Below, piece after piece: positions 52,741 through 64,000 of a stretch of DNA of 64,000 nucleotides. The stretch covers positions 162,415,270-162,479,269 of the forward strand of contig NC_089220.1 in NCBI RefSeq assembly GCF_963924675.1, in the 5' to 3' direction. This DNA is from Phocoena phocoena (lineage: Eukaryota; Chordata; Mammalia; Artiodactyla; Phocoenidae). Under the pieces are notes generated by a model. It was not told the DNA's origin, did not search any database, and worked only from the letters and a program-made list of their open reading frames with translations. The position numbers and the translations under genes were made by a program. Numbering within the stretch: the stretch's first letter is position 1; every line of letters starts with the position of its first letter.

Positions 52741-53637
52741 GCTGTGTAAGCTTCCTATATTATTTATCATTCCATATCCAGTGCCTAGCCGAGTGCCAGA
52801 CATTGAACAGGGACTCAGAATAGATGTGTTGAATTACAAATTAAAGGCAGTGTAGGTTTCCATCAAGTATTAGAGTTATGGTAGCCCAACCGGGGAAGAA
52901 TGGTCTCCTACAAGAGAGGAGGTGTTAAAAAAGCCAAGAAGAGTAACTAGGGGATTAAGTAAGGAAATTGGCAGGTCTTAATGGATCAGGATTTTGTAGT
53001 GACGGTACAAGGAGACGGTGTAAAGGAAAGAGTTGAAATCACTAATCACTTCTACAACTGTGACTACGTGAAACTATTTAGCTTCTTTTTAACCTATAAA
53101 CAAACCACCTTTGAAAATAAATGTTCATGCTAACCTAGAACTCAGGAATGATACGAGCAGCAAAATAAGCAGGGCCAGGGCATCGAGGATCCATTTGAGC
53201 TGTGCTGACGTCTGCCACGGACGTGGAGCTAGGACAAGAGCGTGCACACAAGTGACATCTTATCAAAATGACAGTCACCCATGCAAAGCATTTATCTGCC
53301 GTGGTACAGTGACAGCAGTGTGGAGCTGAAGAAATGTTTCAGTAAAGAAAACATTTCAGTGTAATTACAAATATGGCATGCAGACATTCTAAATAAGTAG
53401 ATTGTACCTAATCCACGGGAGAAAAAAAGTCTCTTGTGGTCAAGCACTGCACATGTAAAGAGAATGAACACGTCCAGGACAGCAGGCAGCATCGAACAAA
53501 TTTGGGGGGTACAGGAAAGTAACCTAAAAGAATTCTGTGCTTTTAGCAACTAGAAGCAGTTTACTCTCCATGATTAGATTTAATGCAACGACTACCAGTA
53601 ATACATTCTCCTTCTTCCTAGTAATATTTATAATTAA

Positions 53638-53733
<96 letters not shown>

Positions 53734-55684
53734 TAAGAACCATTGCCTTTTTTTTTTCTTTTAACATGTATTGTTGTCGTTTTATTTTTCTTGAGGCTGA
53801 TCTAATGAATGAACATGTGGTTATTAAGGTAAAAATAGTGGATAATGACACCATTTACACTTATCTGTCTGAATAAGAGAAAGGAAGATGTGAGTGTATT
53901 TTAGAAAAATATCAATTATTTCACATGACTTTATGTCTCTCAACATTTTATATTGTATGGGACAGATGGCTTTAATAGTACTCATTATTCCTTTTTTTAA
54001 TATTTATGTAAGGTTATAAAAAATGTTTTATATGGATATCATCCTATTTCAGATGAACTTAGTGTCTGTATTTCCTATCTCCCTTTTTATTTCAAATTCC
54101 ATATTTTTCTTTTCTAACAAGACAAGGATAAAATTATTTCATAAATAGAAGCTTTTTCCGGTTTTTTCAGTGGATGCTTATGAGTAGCTAAGGTTAAGGT
54201 ACAGATAAGGAACATACTTGCATACTTAAAGCAAAAATAAACAAAAACAGTCCTTGTGATTTCTTCTGGGAATTATTTATACTGCATATCAAAGACGGCT
54301 TGACTTTTTTTTTTCGCTCACCCTTTAGGAAATTGTGCAAACTGTTTCATAAATTCTAAAGGAAATGATGCATATTCCATTATATTTGTGTTTATGACTT
54401 GTTAGTCTAACAGACCGATGGATATATTACCCTTGCTTATTAGAGAAATGGTTTCAGGTTGATACTCAAGTCATAACAAAGCACGCAGAAGTATCTGGAA
54501 AACAACATTAATAGTTGTTTACATTCTTATATCCTTCTGAGTCAACACTCATATTTAGGAAAAGTTGTTTATCCCTAAAAAATGCAAAAACCTCTACCAA
54601 GTAAAACAACAACAAAAAATTTTATGATGAAATATAACACTGTTTTAACATTGTTGAAATGGAAATATTAATGGGTTTCTCAAAGTATTTGGCTCTCAAA
54701 TGCACTACATAATTTATCTCACAGCATCTTAGCAAAATTATACGTTTCCCTGTATCGGTTTCCATGGAAATTAACTTACCACAAACTATAACTTGATGGA
54801 AATACAGAATAAGTAATATTAATTTCTAAAAATCTCCTGGAAGAAATTGAGAATGATGGCGTAAATGTTTATTAAGCATCAGCTGAGTGGGTCATGTTGT
54901 TTGGTGTCAGCTGTTTACAGTAAGGACATTTGAATTTTTGTCTTCTCTAACCCTGATGGTTAGACAGGAAAGCTCCCCACTGCAGTTAGTCTCAGCTGAG
55001 CAAGCAAAGAGTTTTGCGTTCTTGGCAACATCCTCATGTACTTAAATAAACTTTAAAAATTGAAATCCAGATGGTGATGTTCGAAACTTCTTTCTCTCAA
55101 GTGAGAAAACTCTATAATGTGGGGAGGAGATGTGACAGGAGGATTGACAGAGAGAAGGACCAAAGAAAGGAAATTAATGCAAAAAAATGTATAAAGGAAT
55201 TCACTAACCAGAAAGCTAATGAAGTATTTTAATATGTTACTTTTGATAGTAAATAATACTTTGCAAATAGCTAAGTAACTGTAATTACCATCAAAATAAC
55301 TGTCTGGACTGAGTGCTATCTGCTATGTAGGGGTGAAAAAAAGAGACTTTTGAATATTTTTTTCATAGTATAATATGGTAGTCTCTTCATTCAAATTTTT
55401 ATTTCTTTAAATTGTGAACTGCAAAAGTGATACATGTGTATTGCAATAAAAGTTTTTAAAAGCATAAAATAGTGTATGAGGCAAAAAGTAGAAATCCCAA
55501 TGCCTAAATCCTACTCTTGAGTAGTATGGCTTATATCCATGTGGCTTTCCTTTCACAAACATGCACACACGAGCGCACATTTATTTCTTACTGAAATGTG
55601 AATTACACTTTGCAGTATACTTTGTGCTGTGTTTTTTTTAATCTCTTCATGAAATATCATGCTGTTCTTCCACGTCAGTAAACA

Positions 55685-55885
55685 TGACTCTAGATCCACT
55701 ACTTACCAGCTGTCTAATATTGGGTAAATCCCTCAATCTGACTGTGTTTCTGCTTCTTCTTTGGTAAGACAGAGAAAATATCAGCACTTACCTCATAGAG
55801 CAGATATGAGATTTAAAGGGGTTAATATATGTAAGACATTCTGCATAGAGCCTGACACATAAAAGACATTACAGGAATGCTAGCC
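55685..55885 (+). repeat. MIR, sense
   Basis: gactctagatccactactta, ccagctgtctaatattggg, cagcacttacctcatagagc, gatttaaaggggttaat and agagcctgacacataaaag give a near full-length MIR. Confidence 0.8.
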
Positions 55886-55996
55886 ATCAGTATTACTACG
55901 CCACTGTTTTATGCTGTATAGTGTATAGTATTTAATATATGGGCTTGTCATCATTTAATTAACCCCATTAATCCTACTCCAGATTATTTGGTTCTT

Positions 55997-56363
55997 TTTT
56001 TTTTTTTTTAATAAATTTATTTTATTTATTTATTTATTGGCTGCCTTGGGTCCTCGTTGCTGTGTGCGGGCTTTCTCTAGTTGTAGCGAGCAGGGGCTAC
56101 TCTTCGTTGTGGTGCGCGGGCTTCTCACTGCAGTGGCTTCTCTTGTTGTGGAGCACAGGCTGTAGGCTCGTGGGCTTCGTAGTTGCAGCACGCAGGCTCC
56201 GTAGTTGTGGCTCGCGGGCTCTAGAGCGCAGGCTCAGTAGTTGTGGCTCACGGGCTTAGTCGCTCTGCGGCATGTGGGATCTTCACAGACCAGGGATGGA
56301 ACCCATGTCCCCTGCATTGGCAGGTGGATTCTTAACCACTGTGCCACCAGGGAAGTCCTGGTC
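55997..56363 (-). mobile_element. Long-form CHR-type SINE, antisense
   Basis: About 367 bp: T-rich tail with taaat/tttat units, gggtcctcgttgctgtgtgc, repeated cgtagttg/agtagttgtggctc blocks, ggcatgtgggatcttc and ccaccagggaagtcct. Duplications atttggttctt lie at 55986-55996 and 56364-56374. It is longer than the other SINEs because it has the extra internal units; it looks like the older CHR-1-type form. Confidence 0.9.
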
Positions 56364-57769
56364 ATTTGGTTCTTGAATATTTTGTTTCACAGTATCTTGC
56401 AATACCCATCCTTTGACTTATCCTTGCACAATTCCTTACTTTAAGCATAATGTGTCTTAATGAAATGCCAAATAATGGTTAAATTATTTCTAATTGCACT
56501 TAGTGTCAGATTCATTTCCAATTAAATTTAATGTCCAGTTCATTTGTCACATACAGGTACTCATTTTTGGATTTAAGGTTAAGTGAAGACAGCTTTAGAA
56601 TATAGTTTTAGAGTAACTATAGGGCACTGTGGAAAGGTTTTGGCTTTATGTCAAGCCCTGTTCTCTTATTCCCAAGAGTGGGAATTCATTGTCTTTGTTA
56701 CCCAAAGAAGTAAGGACAGAAGGCCAAAGCCCACCTCTCATCCAGGCCATTGTGAATACAAGAATTTCATGGTTTCCTGAGGAAGCCTCTCACAAAAACC
56801 TTTGGATTTCCTCTTGGAATCTAAGGTTTTATCTATAATCCAGAAGAAAGAGAATGTATAAGGTCATTTGTGTTGCTGGGAGCTTGTAATTATCCACAGG
56901 AGTAGAAACTACTAGGTGAACCATGGTTTTCCTTTACTTGAGAAACATTAACAACTTGGCATGTCTGAGGGCTGAAGACGCAAACCGTGAGCCAAAAGAG
57001 GTAAATTATTCCTCACTTAAGGAGGCTCGATCATTATTTCAATTATACCAATATGTTTATTAGAAACCTATGTAATGTAAATTCCAAATTAATATGGAGG
57101 GCAGGAAAGAGGTTACAAGAAAGAAAAGAAAAGAAGTTAGCCAGGCTAAAAGAGAGACATAGGAAGCAACATCAGATTTAAAATACATATATAATTACAT
57201 ACATATATAAAATTTTACTATATATATTTATTTCATATATATTCTTATTACATCAACATTTTATATTATATTTCATGCATAATTTCATTTTAAACAAGAA
57301 ATATATCTAGAAGAAGGACTGAAACAAAAGGTAAGAAAAAATGATTTGGCTAATAAAAATAAAAATACACAGTAATGACCTTATTAATATCAAAACCCCA
57401 CAGAATTATAGTATAAGCACATTTTTTAAAGGCTATATCGTTTTTAAAAGGCTATATCATTTTAAATTAAAATGATACACTCTAAAAAGTTACAATAGGC
57501 AAAACTCTCTGTGTATCAAATAAGATAGTAACAAAATACAGAAAGCAAAAATTCCTAAATATCCAAAAGAAATAAAAAATAGACGGGTGACAAAAAAAAA
57601 ATACCTTTTGGAAATTTTAAATACCATTTCTAGGAAACCCTTATATTAGAAAGGCACTTTAACCTGGAATTTAAAAGGCAATAAAAATGGTAATTTATCA
57701 TTTCTTACCTTCTCTATATGGGAGTGTTTGAGAGTGAATTACCCTTTTTCTTTACCTGATTTGGGGGAT

Positions 57770-58430
57770 ATCACTGGCCATCACTCTCACTTTTCTTTAC
57801 TTGTTCCTTCCCTTTCCTGCAATGTTGTAGTACTCCAATCCTCAGTGCTTGAAATTCTTCTCTTTTCTTCCTACCCTCACTTACTATATGATCTCATCTA
57901 AGCTTGGGTTAATTTATTGGCTTTGAATACAATTTATCAACAGCCCAAACCTATGCCACTAAATTCCACATTCTTAAATTCAGTCCCCAAAAAGACACCA
58001 GATCGCATCTGGATATCTAATAGGCATCACAAATTTAACATGTCCAAAAAGATCTTTTGCCTCGACAGGCGGTCTTCTCCTCTTTCTCCAAGCTTTGCAC
58101 GCACTGTTCCCTCTGCCTAGAGTTTTCTTTTTCTACCCTATTTTCCCAAAGGATGCCTTTTAATGCTTAAGATCCAATATAAATGGCATTTTCTCTGGGA
58201 ATCCTTTCCCATACCAACCAGGAAGAATGGCTCATTGCTCCTTCTGGGCTCCGCTATTGCTTCCCTCATTATGTTTTTTTACAAGTGTTTGTTTTACGAA
58301 ATTACCTATTTAAAACCTGCCCTACCTATCCTATTAAGAAATATATTTCCAATGCAATATCATTTTTTATGACTATCAAATTTTGTTTTTCCCAATTTTT
58401 ACTAGCTCTATATGTAAGGATAAACTCTTA
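57770..58430 (+). repeat. L2 remnant, sense
   Basis: ggcatcacaaatttaacatg, tgtccaaaaagatcttttg, gcactgttccctctgcctag and taatgcttaagatccaatat are in L2 order. Short open stretches are not genes. Confidence 0.65.
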
Positions 58431-59048
58431 GACAGTTATGCTCACTGAAAATAATCTGTAATATGAAGGATAAAAATCAGTTGGAAAGGGAAATCAAAAT
58501 ACTAGTTTAAGGAGGAAAAGGAACTATTAAAAATTCTAAATATTAAAGGCAAATGTCTTCATGTATTTTTTGTTGGAAGGTGATGTGTATCCAATCACTA
58601 TGGTATTTACGTTTCAGTGTCTACATTTGAGCAGTCTAAGAGTTTTATTTATAGTAGCCTGGAGAGTGCATCCTTTGCAGTTTCTTAAAGATGAAAAAAA
58701 TTTAACTTTGACTTAAAATTAAAGGGACTACAAAGTTTTTTCGAAAACTCTTTTGGGGTGTGTGGGCAAACATTTTGAAGACCATTGTCTTCAAAAGGTA
58801 TGTTTTCCATACCTTTTCATGACTAGTACCAAATTCATACCTGACATTGTAAGAACCATTTGAATGATATATTGAATGAAGGATGAACAAATGAATACAA
58901 ATAGAAAGTTCTGAAGTTTCCAGGAAAAAATATCAATACTTTTAAATATGTTCTTAAATTATTGATATGAGCATATGGCCTCACCATAACCCAGACTATC
59001 AACCACAGAGGAACTCTTGGGTACTTTCTATGTGTGCTGCAAGAAGTA

Positions 59049-59128
59049 TTGGGTTGGCCAAAAAGTTCATTTGGGTTTTTCCATAACATCTTACAGAGAA
59101 ACCCAAACTAATCTTTTGGCCAACCCAA
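59049..59128. mobile_element. 80 bp mariner-type hairpin MITE
   Basis: Exactly 80 bp between TA dinucleotides (59047-59048 and 59129-59130). The ends are ttgggttggccaaaaag and the complementary cttttggccaacccaa; the two halves form an almost complete hairpin of about 31 bp arms with a few mismatches around a loop near ccataacatc. This is the structure of a miniature mariner, with the TA duplication of Tc1/mariner elements. It has no coding capacity. Confidence 0.92.
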
Positions 59129-59399
59129 TATACTGAGTGAGCCTATGATGTGCTCATTATACTAAAAAGAAATTACTCTCCAGTTTGTAGGACAGCATGG
59201 ATACCAAAAAAGAAAAATGTCACCCATTAAAGAAACTCTGGGAATTCTACAATGACAGAAGAGGGTGCTCTTAAACTAGGAATCTTGTAAACTACCTCAT
59301 TACAGCCCTAGGCTTGAAATGAAGAATAAATGCAATTTCCATCTCTACAAAACCACTGTTTAAAATAAAATTTAGCTTATGAACACTCTCCTTCCCCCA

Positions 59400-62235
59400 C
59401 CAAAAAAAGAAAGAAAGAGAAAAAGGAAGAAAGAAGGAAATAAATAAAGAAAGATGAAGCAAAAAAGAAAATACTCTAAGACCCCAACTCCAAAGTGAAT
59501 TAAATATTGTCAGAAAAAACATTTAGGGATATTGGAAAAAAATTCTTAATTGAGAAATTCAAGTACAAATGGACAACAAAACAGTAAGAATCGAATAAGA
59601 ATCAATGGAACTCAGGAAAAAAATTAAATAAAAAAGAAAGAAAGACTAAATTACAGTTCTCCCAAAGGAGGACATATTTAAATTTATTAAGGAATTGTGA
59701 ACAAAGGTTGGGAAATAACCAAGGGAATGAAAATGAGATAAAGTAAAAAGAACAAAAGAGAAAGTATTTGAAGTGGAAGACAAAGAATATGGATGTACAG
59801 TTGACCCTTGTACAACATGGATTTGAACTGCACACAACTTATATGCAGATTATAAGCCCACTTATATGCAGATTTTTTCCAAAAAAATATGCACTACAGT
59901 ACAACACATTTCATGAATGCTTGGATCTGAGGATGTGGAACTTCAAATACAGAGGGCTGACTGTAAAATTATGCATGGATTTTCAACTGTGCAGGAGTTG
60001 GAGTTCTTAAACCCCAAGTTGTTCAAAGATCAACTGCAGTTTGAGTCCCTAAAAAGGAAAAACAAAACAATGGAACAGAATTAATATTTAAAACTATAAT
60101 CCAAGAAAACTTTCAGCAATGAAAGAAAACCTGAATTTACATAATGAAAGGGTCAACAGTTACTTGGGAAATTTGACACAAACCTAGCAACTCCAAGATA
60201 TATCCTAGTAAAAATATTAAGCTCTAAACCAAAGAAAAATATCCTCATGACCTCTAGGGAAAAAGACCAAATAATAAGGAAAAGGGATTAGTCAAGCATT
60301 AGACTTCTAAAAGCAGAGAGCCAAAGAAATCTATTACGATTTTCTCCAGGGTTTTAAAAAAAAGTCTTAAGTCTTTTCAAAAAAAACATTAAGGAAAATA
60401 TGAATTGATATCCAATTGATGCTTCCTTGATATTATAAAAAATAAATTCTTTATTCCTAAATTCAGCATCTTAATAGAGAATCACAAAAGGCATTTCCAT
60501 GAAGATGTTAGGAACAAGGCACATATGACCACTATCTTCACTGATATTTAACATTTTTATGAGACATAGTAGTCAATACAATTTGACCAAAAACAAAACA
60601 AGACAAAAAAACAAAAAAGGAAGCATAAAAATTAGGAAAGAAGTTAAATTATCATGATAGTATACCTGGAAAACCTTAGAAAATAATCCTAAATATTAAT
60701 TCAAAAGTTAAAATCAATTCAATAAGTTTGGAGGATATAAAATTAGCATTCAGAAATCAATAGTCTGTATACACAAAACTAGAGGAAAAAGTGGAAAAGG
60801 AAACCCTACTCACAACAAAAATAAAAAGATAAAATATTTAGGAATAAATGTAAAAAATAAAAGCAAACCTGTATGATTAAAAACAATCCCAAAAGTCTTA
60901 AACAGGTAGAAAGACATTTTCCTTTCCTGGGTAGCTGACGCAACATCTTAAGGACCTTGGTTCTCCCTCGGTTAATCTATAAATTTAACACAATCCCTAC
61001 AAAAATACCCACAAATTGGGGTAAACAATTTGGTACTAAAGTTCCCATGGAAAAATACACATGGAATTAACTGGTTAAACACTGAAAAAGACAAGCTACT
61101 AGAGGCTGAGTAGCCCTAGAATAAGCAGAATTAAGTCCTTATCATTAAAGCAATGTGGTACAGGAACTTGAATAGGCATTATAGACATTTCAGACTAACA
61201 GAATAGAGTAAAAATTCTAGAAATATATCCAATTGCACATGAAAATTTAGTAAATGGTACAGATGACATCCTAAGTCACTGAACAGGATCGACTTTCAAG
61301 CAGTGTTGGGGCAACTAGTTAGCTATTTGGAAAAAGATAAAAATTAGAACCACACCTCACACCATACACACATAAAAATAAACTTCAGGTAGATCAGAAT
61401 TCAAAATGAAATTATACGTCCTAGGGTGAATTTAAAACCATTTACATACATGGTGAATTCCTCTATAATCTGGATGTAAGAATAAAGCTTTTTTCAATGA
61501 CTCAAGTCCAAATGCAATCAAACATAATACTGATAAATTTGACTACATAAATTTTGGTTAGAAAGAATCTTTTGCATGGCACAAAATATACAATATGTAA
61601 CATCAAAAGACAGCTGGCAATCTGAGAGAAAATGCTTGTATTATATATCTCAGAAAAATGAAAATATCCCTAATACTTAAAGAGCTGTTTTAAAATATGG
61701 GGAAGTCCAAACATCACATTAAGAAAATGGACAGTGATTAGTTTAAAAATATGTAAAATTATGCTTAAACATATGAAAATAATTCAACTTCATTCATGAG
61801 ATAAAGACAAATTCAAACCATACTAAGATGCTATTCCCCACCTCTCTGATGAGCAACATATTCTGTTGGTAAGGATATAAAGAAACAAGCACTTGGCTAG
61901 TAGAAATGCAAATTGGTATAATTTTCATGGTATAAAAATTGGTATATATTTGTATGGTAAATTGGTATAATTTTTTTTTGGCAACATCTAAAAATACTAC
62001 ATATTCATTTAGTTTTTGAACCTAACGATTCCACTTCTAGAATTTATACTGTTGGTACAATTCCAGCACTATGAGAATAAGTGTCCACAAGGTTACTTGC
62101 TGTAAGCATTTTTATAATTTCAAAATATTGGAAACAACCTAAATGCCCACATATAGGAGAGTGGCTGAATAAACTATGGTACATCCACACAACAGAGTAC
62201 AATTGGAATGTGGAACAGTTAAGGAGTGTCCATTC
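59400..62235 (+). mobile_element. Old sense L1 (L1M/HAL1-like), dead
   Basis: 60640-61560 gives recognisable ORF2 text at DNA level: atagtatacctggaaaacc, ggaggatataaaattagcat, cagaaatcaatagtctgtat, aatgtggtacaggaacttg and aaacttcaggtagatcag; then 62030-62215 contains ggaaacaacctaaatgccc and aataaactatggtacatcc. All reading frames are broken. The left limit is uncertain (59140-59600). A Tigger-like element is nested at 59798-60036. Confidence 0.7.
59798..60036. mobile_element. Tigger-like non-autonomous DNA transposon
   Basis: 239 bp with inverted ends: cagttgacccttgtacaac at the left and gttgttcaaagatcaactg at the right (about 16 of 19 complementary). Internal text such as tggatctgaggatgtggaac and acagagggctgactgt is typical of the MER2/MER8 group as I remember it. 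A TA precedes the left end; the matching right TA has become ca. Confidence 0.85.
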
Positions 62236-62364
62236 TACCAGGTGTGGGGCAGGTGTTGCCTGGGGCAGGCTAAAGGAAAATGAAAATATGTAGTCATAGT
62301 TGCTAGAACCATCCTATGGCTTTTCTTTCATTTGACGCAAATGTTAAAAATCTGAGGTATGCTA

Positions 62365-62580
62365 CTGGCTTACATCAGGCACCTCTTAAGTGTTTGACAT
62401 GCCTTTGGCCTTCGCATAAACCTACAGAGCAGATGATACGGTGTCTAATTTGGCAGGTAAGGAGATGAGACTGTGAAATTAAGTAATTTTACCAAAGACA
62501 AAGAGCAAGAAAGGCGGTGGAGTTCAGGTTTAAACCTCAGTCTTCTGGCCAGCGTCTGTACTCCTAAGTTATGAACCATC
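62365..62580 (-). repeat. MIR, antisense
   Basis: cttcgcataaacctacagag, gcaggtaaggagatgagactg, taccaaagacaaagagc and ggtttaaacctcagtcttctgg follow the reversed MIR order. Confidence 0.7.
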
Positions 62581-63714
62581 GTGGTATTTTGCCTCTTTGG
62601 GGATTTGACTAGGTGGCTTGTGATTCTATGATTGCAAGATTCGATGAGTATAGATTTGAATCAAATGCCTGAAGAAATTCTAGAACGAAGCTTTATTTGC
62701 ATTTGGCTGTTTTCTGTTCTTTAGCATACCGTGCACTTCTAGTATTCTTATGAGTGTTCGTGTTGTTCCTTTTTGCCCATATTACTCTTTCTCACCTTGA
62801 CTACCTGAAAAACTCCAGATTTATCTTTTAGGTCTCAACTCGTGTAGAACGTCCTCTCTATTTTCCTGAACCAACACATATGAGTCGTATCCTGTATGCA
62901 GTATACAAAAGAGGACAGGGATATGACCCTAAAACCAAGTAAACCTGGGTTTGGGTATGAACTCCATCCACCATTTACTAACTCCATAACTTTGAATAAA
63001 TTACCTAACCTTTTTATAAGGAGGAGGGGAAAATGAACATTTGCTAAGAAACCAACATTCTCCGCCATGATGGAGTTGTGAATTGAAAAGAGCTTTTGTA
63101 CTGCTGAAATGTATAATTCATAATCATTTTATTTACTTAAGAACAGTTTTTTAAATGTATCTAAGTGGGAAGCACTAGTAATCCGTTTGCCAGTTTCTTA
63201 TTTAACATTGTTGAAATCATCTCCATAGCAACCCACAATAGTTCTTTACTAGTGGAATACAGAACAAATGATCAAAATTTAACATCATGGCCTCTGTTGT
63301 TATTTTTTTCAAACATAGTACGCAAGTGCTAAGGACTAAAAAATATATTTATAATAACACTTGAATGTTCTGTAAATGAAAATTATTTCAAGAAGTCAAT
63401 TTAAAGAGGAGGGCATTTAGATATCTTCTGTGTAGTAAGCTTAAGAGGTCATGTGGTTGTAGTTTCTTCATATCCAACACATGGAAGAAACAATTTTATG
63501 GGAAAATATAAATTACCAAAATTGGCCCAAGCAGAGGTATTAAAGTTGAGTAGCTTAAGTGACACAGTAGAAATTTTAAAAGACAAAGATGTAGTCCCTC
63601 TCTTCCAATTGTGTACCTAGTTTAAAAAACTGAAAGTATCTTCCCTTAAATCCAGGAATAAGAAAAAAAGGATCTGCTGCCACTGAGATTATTCCATTTG
63701 CTCAAGAGGTTTTT

Positions 63715-63916
63715 TTTTTTTTTTTTATTACGCGGGCCTCTCACTGTTGTGGCCTCTCCCATTGCGGGGCACAGGCTCCGGACGCGCAGGCTCAGCGGCC
63801 ATGGCTCACGGGCCCAGCCGCTCCGCAGCATGTGGGATCTTCCCGGACCGGGGCACGAACCCGTGTCCCCTGAATTGGAAGGCGGACTCCCAACCACTGC
63901 GCCACCAGGGAAGCCC
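63715..63916 (-). mobile_element. CHR-type SINE, antisense orientation
   Basis: T-rich tail, tacgcgggcctctcactg, GC-rich body and ccaccagggaagccc. Perfect 14 bp duplications gctcaagaggtttt: the left copy starts at 63700 and ends in the T run near 63713, the right is 63917-63930. Confidence 0.94.
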
Positions 63917-64000
63917 GCTCAAGAGGTTTTAAGCAAAGGAATAAGGAAAAAGAAGTAAGAGTGAGACATATTGAAAAAGAAGAAAGACAAATATTATTGC

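Larger units (their letters stand above)
51690..52840 (+). repeat. Long L2 remnant, sense, with nested MIR
   Basis: Colinear L2-like phrases: cgtcatccttgactttccc, ggataaagtttaaactcttc, agatgatctggcccctgtg, tgcctctgtgtctctatgc, ctccatgaagttggaagg, gcagagactgtgcc, then after the MIR ccatatccagtgcctagcc and gagtgccagacattgaacagg. The open stretches inside are not genes. Confidence 0.7.

Noticed and set aside
62081..62293. 70-residue open frame with HIGEWLNKLWYIHTTEYN text considered as a gene
   Set aside because: It is an L1 end segment (compare the similar text in the antisense L1 at 45282-45599).

Overview
The window is mammalian nuclear DNA, most probably from a cetacean. It is AT-rich and intron-dominated, with tRNA-derived short interspersed elements of the CHR type, mammalian L1, L2, MIR and MaLR repeats, and one protein-coding gene visible only as four well-spaced exons. 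Seven of the eight CHR-type SINEs found are flanked by clear target-site duplications. Their heads (gggcttccctggtggc) and the short ~210 bp form ending in a plain poly-A tail are what is commonly seen in whale and dolphin genomes. The species call is inference from memory of these families.

The gene is read on the + strand and identified as the 3' part of MALRD1 (MAM and LDL-receptor class A domain containing 1, also called DIET1). Exon A (21972-22173) encodes the C-terminal half of a MAM domain. Exon B (38050-38313) encodes two LDL-receptor class A modules. Exon C (47136-47261) encodes a third. Exon D (53666-53732) encodes the first four cysteines of an EGF-like module. All internal junctions keep one reading frame (phases 0, 1, 1, 1, 2), all acceptor and donor sites are AG/GT, and there are no in-frame stops. 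The rest of the EGF module, the expected transmembrane segment and the gene end lie beyond base 64000. Earlier exons lie before base 1.

Everything else is intron. 1-21971 holds an L2 remnant with a nested MaLR LTR, an inverted pair of SINEs, L1/HAL1-like remnants, a large antisense L1 (about 11240-18000) and a SINE. 22174-38049 holds a young 5'-truncated L1, an antisense L1 5' region with tandem promoter-type monomers and a nested SINE, a MaLR LTR, an old L1 3' end split by a MaLR LTR, and L2/MIR remnants. 38314-47135 holds a GC-rich SINE, a TTCC microsatellite, a long L2 remnant, an internally deleted SINE and an antisense L1 3' end. 47262-53665 holds MIR and L2 remnants and several simple repeats. 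53733-64000 holds a long-form SINE, an 80 bp mariner-type hairpin MITE, a Tigger-like element, an old sense L1 and a final SINE.

I found no operon, CRISPR array, phage, prokaryotic defence system, tRNA/rRNA gene or undescribed multi-gene system. The most interesting signals are the mariner hairpin (a possible microRNA precursor), the inverted SINE pair, the L1 interrupted by non-L1 sequence carrying an L2 tail, and the small departures from consensus in the LDLa modules.
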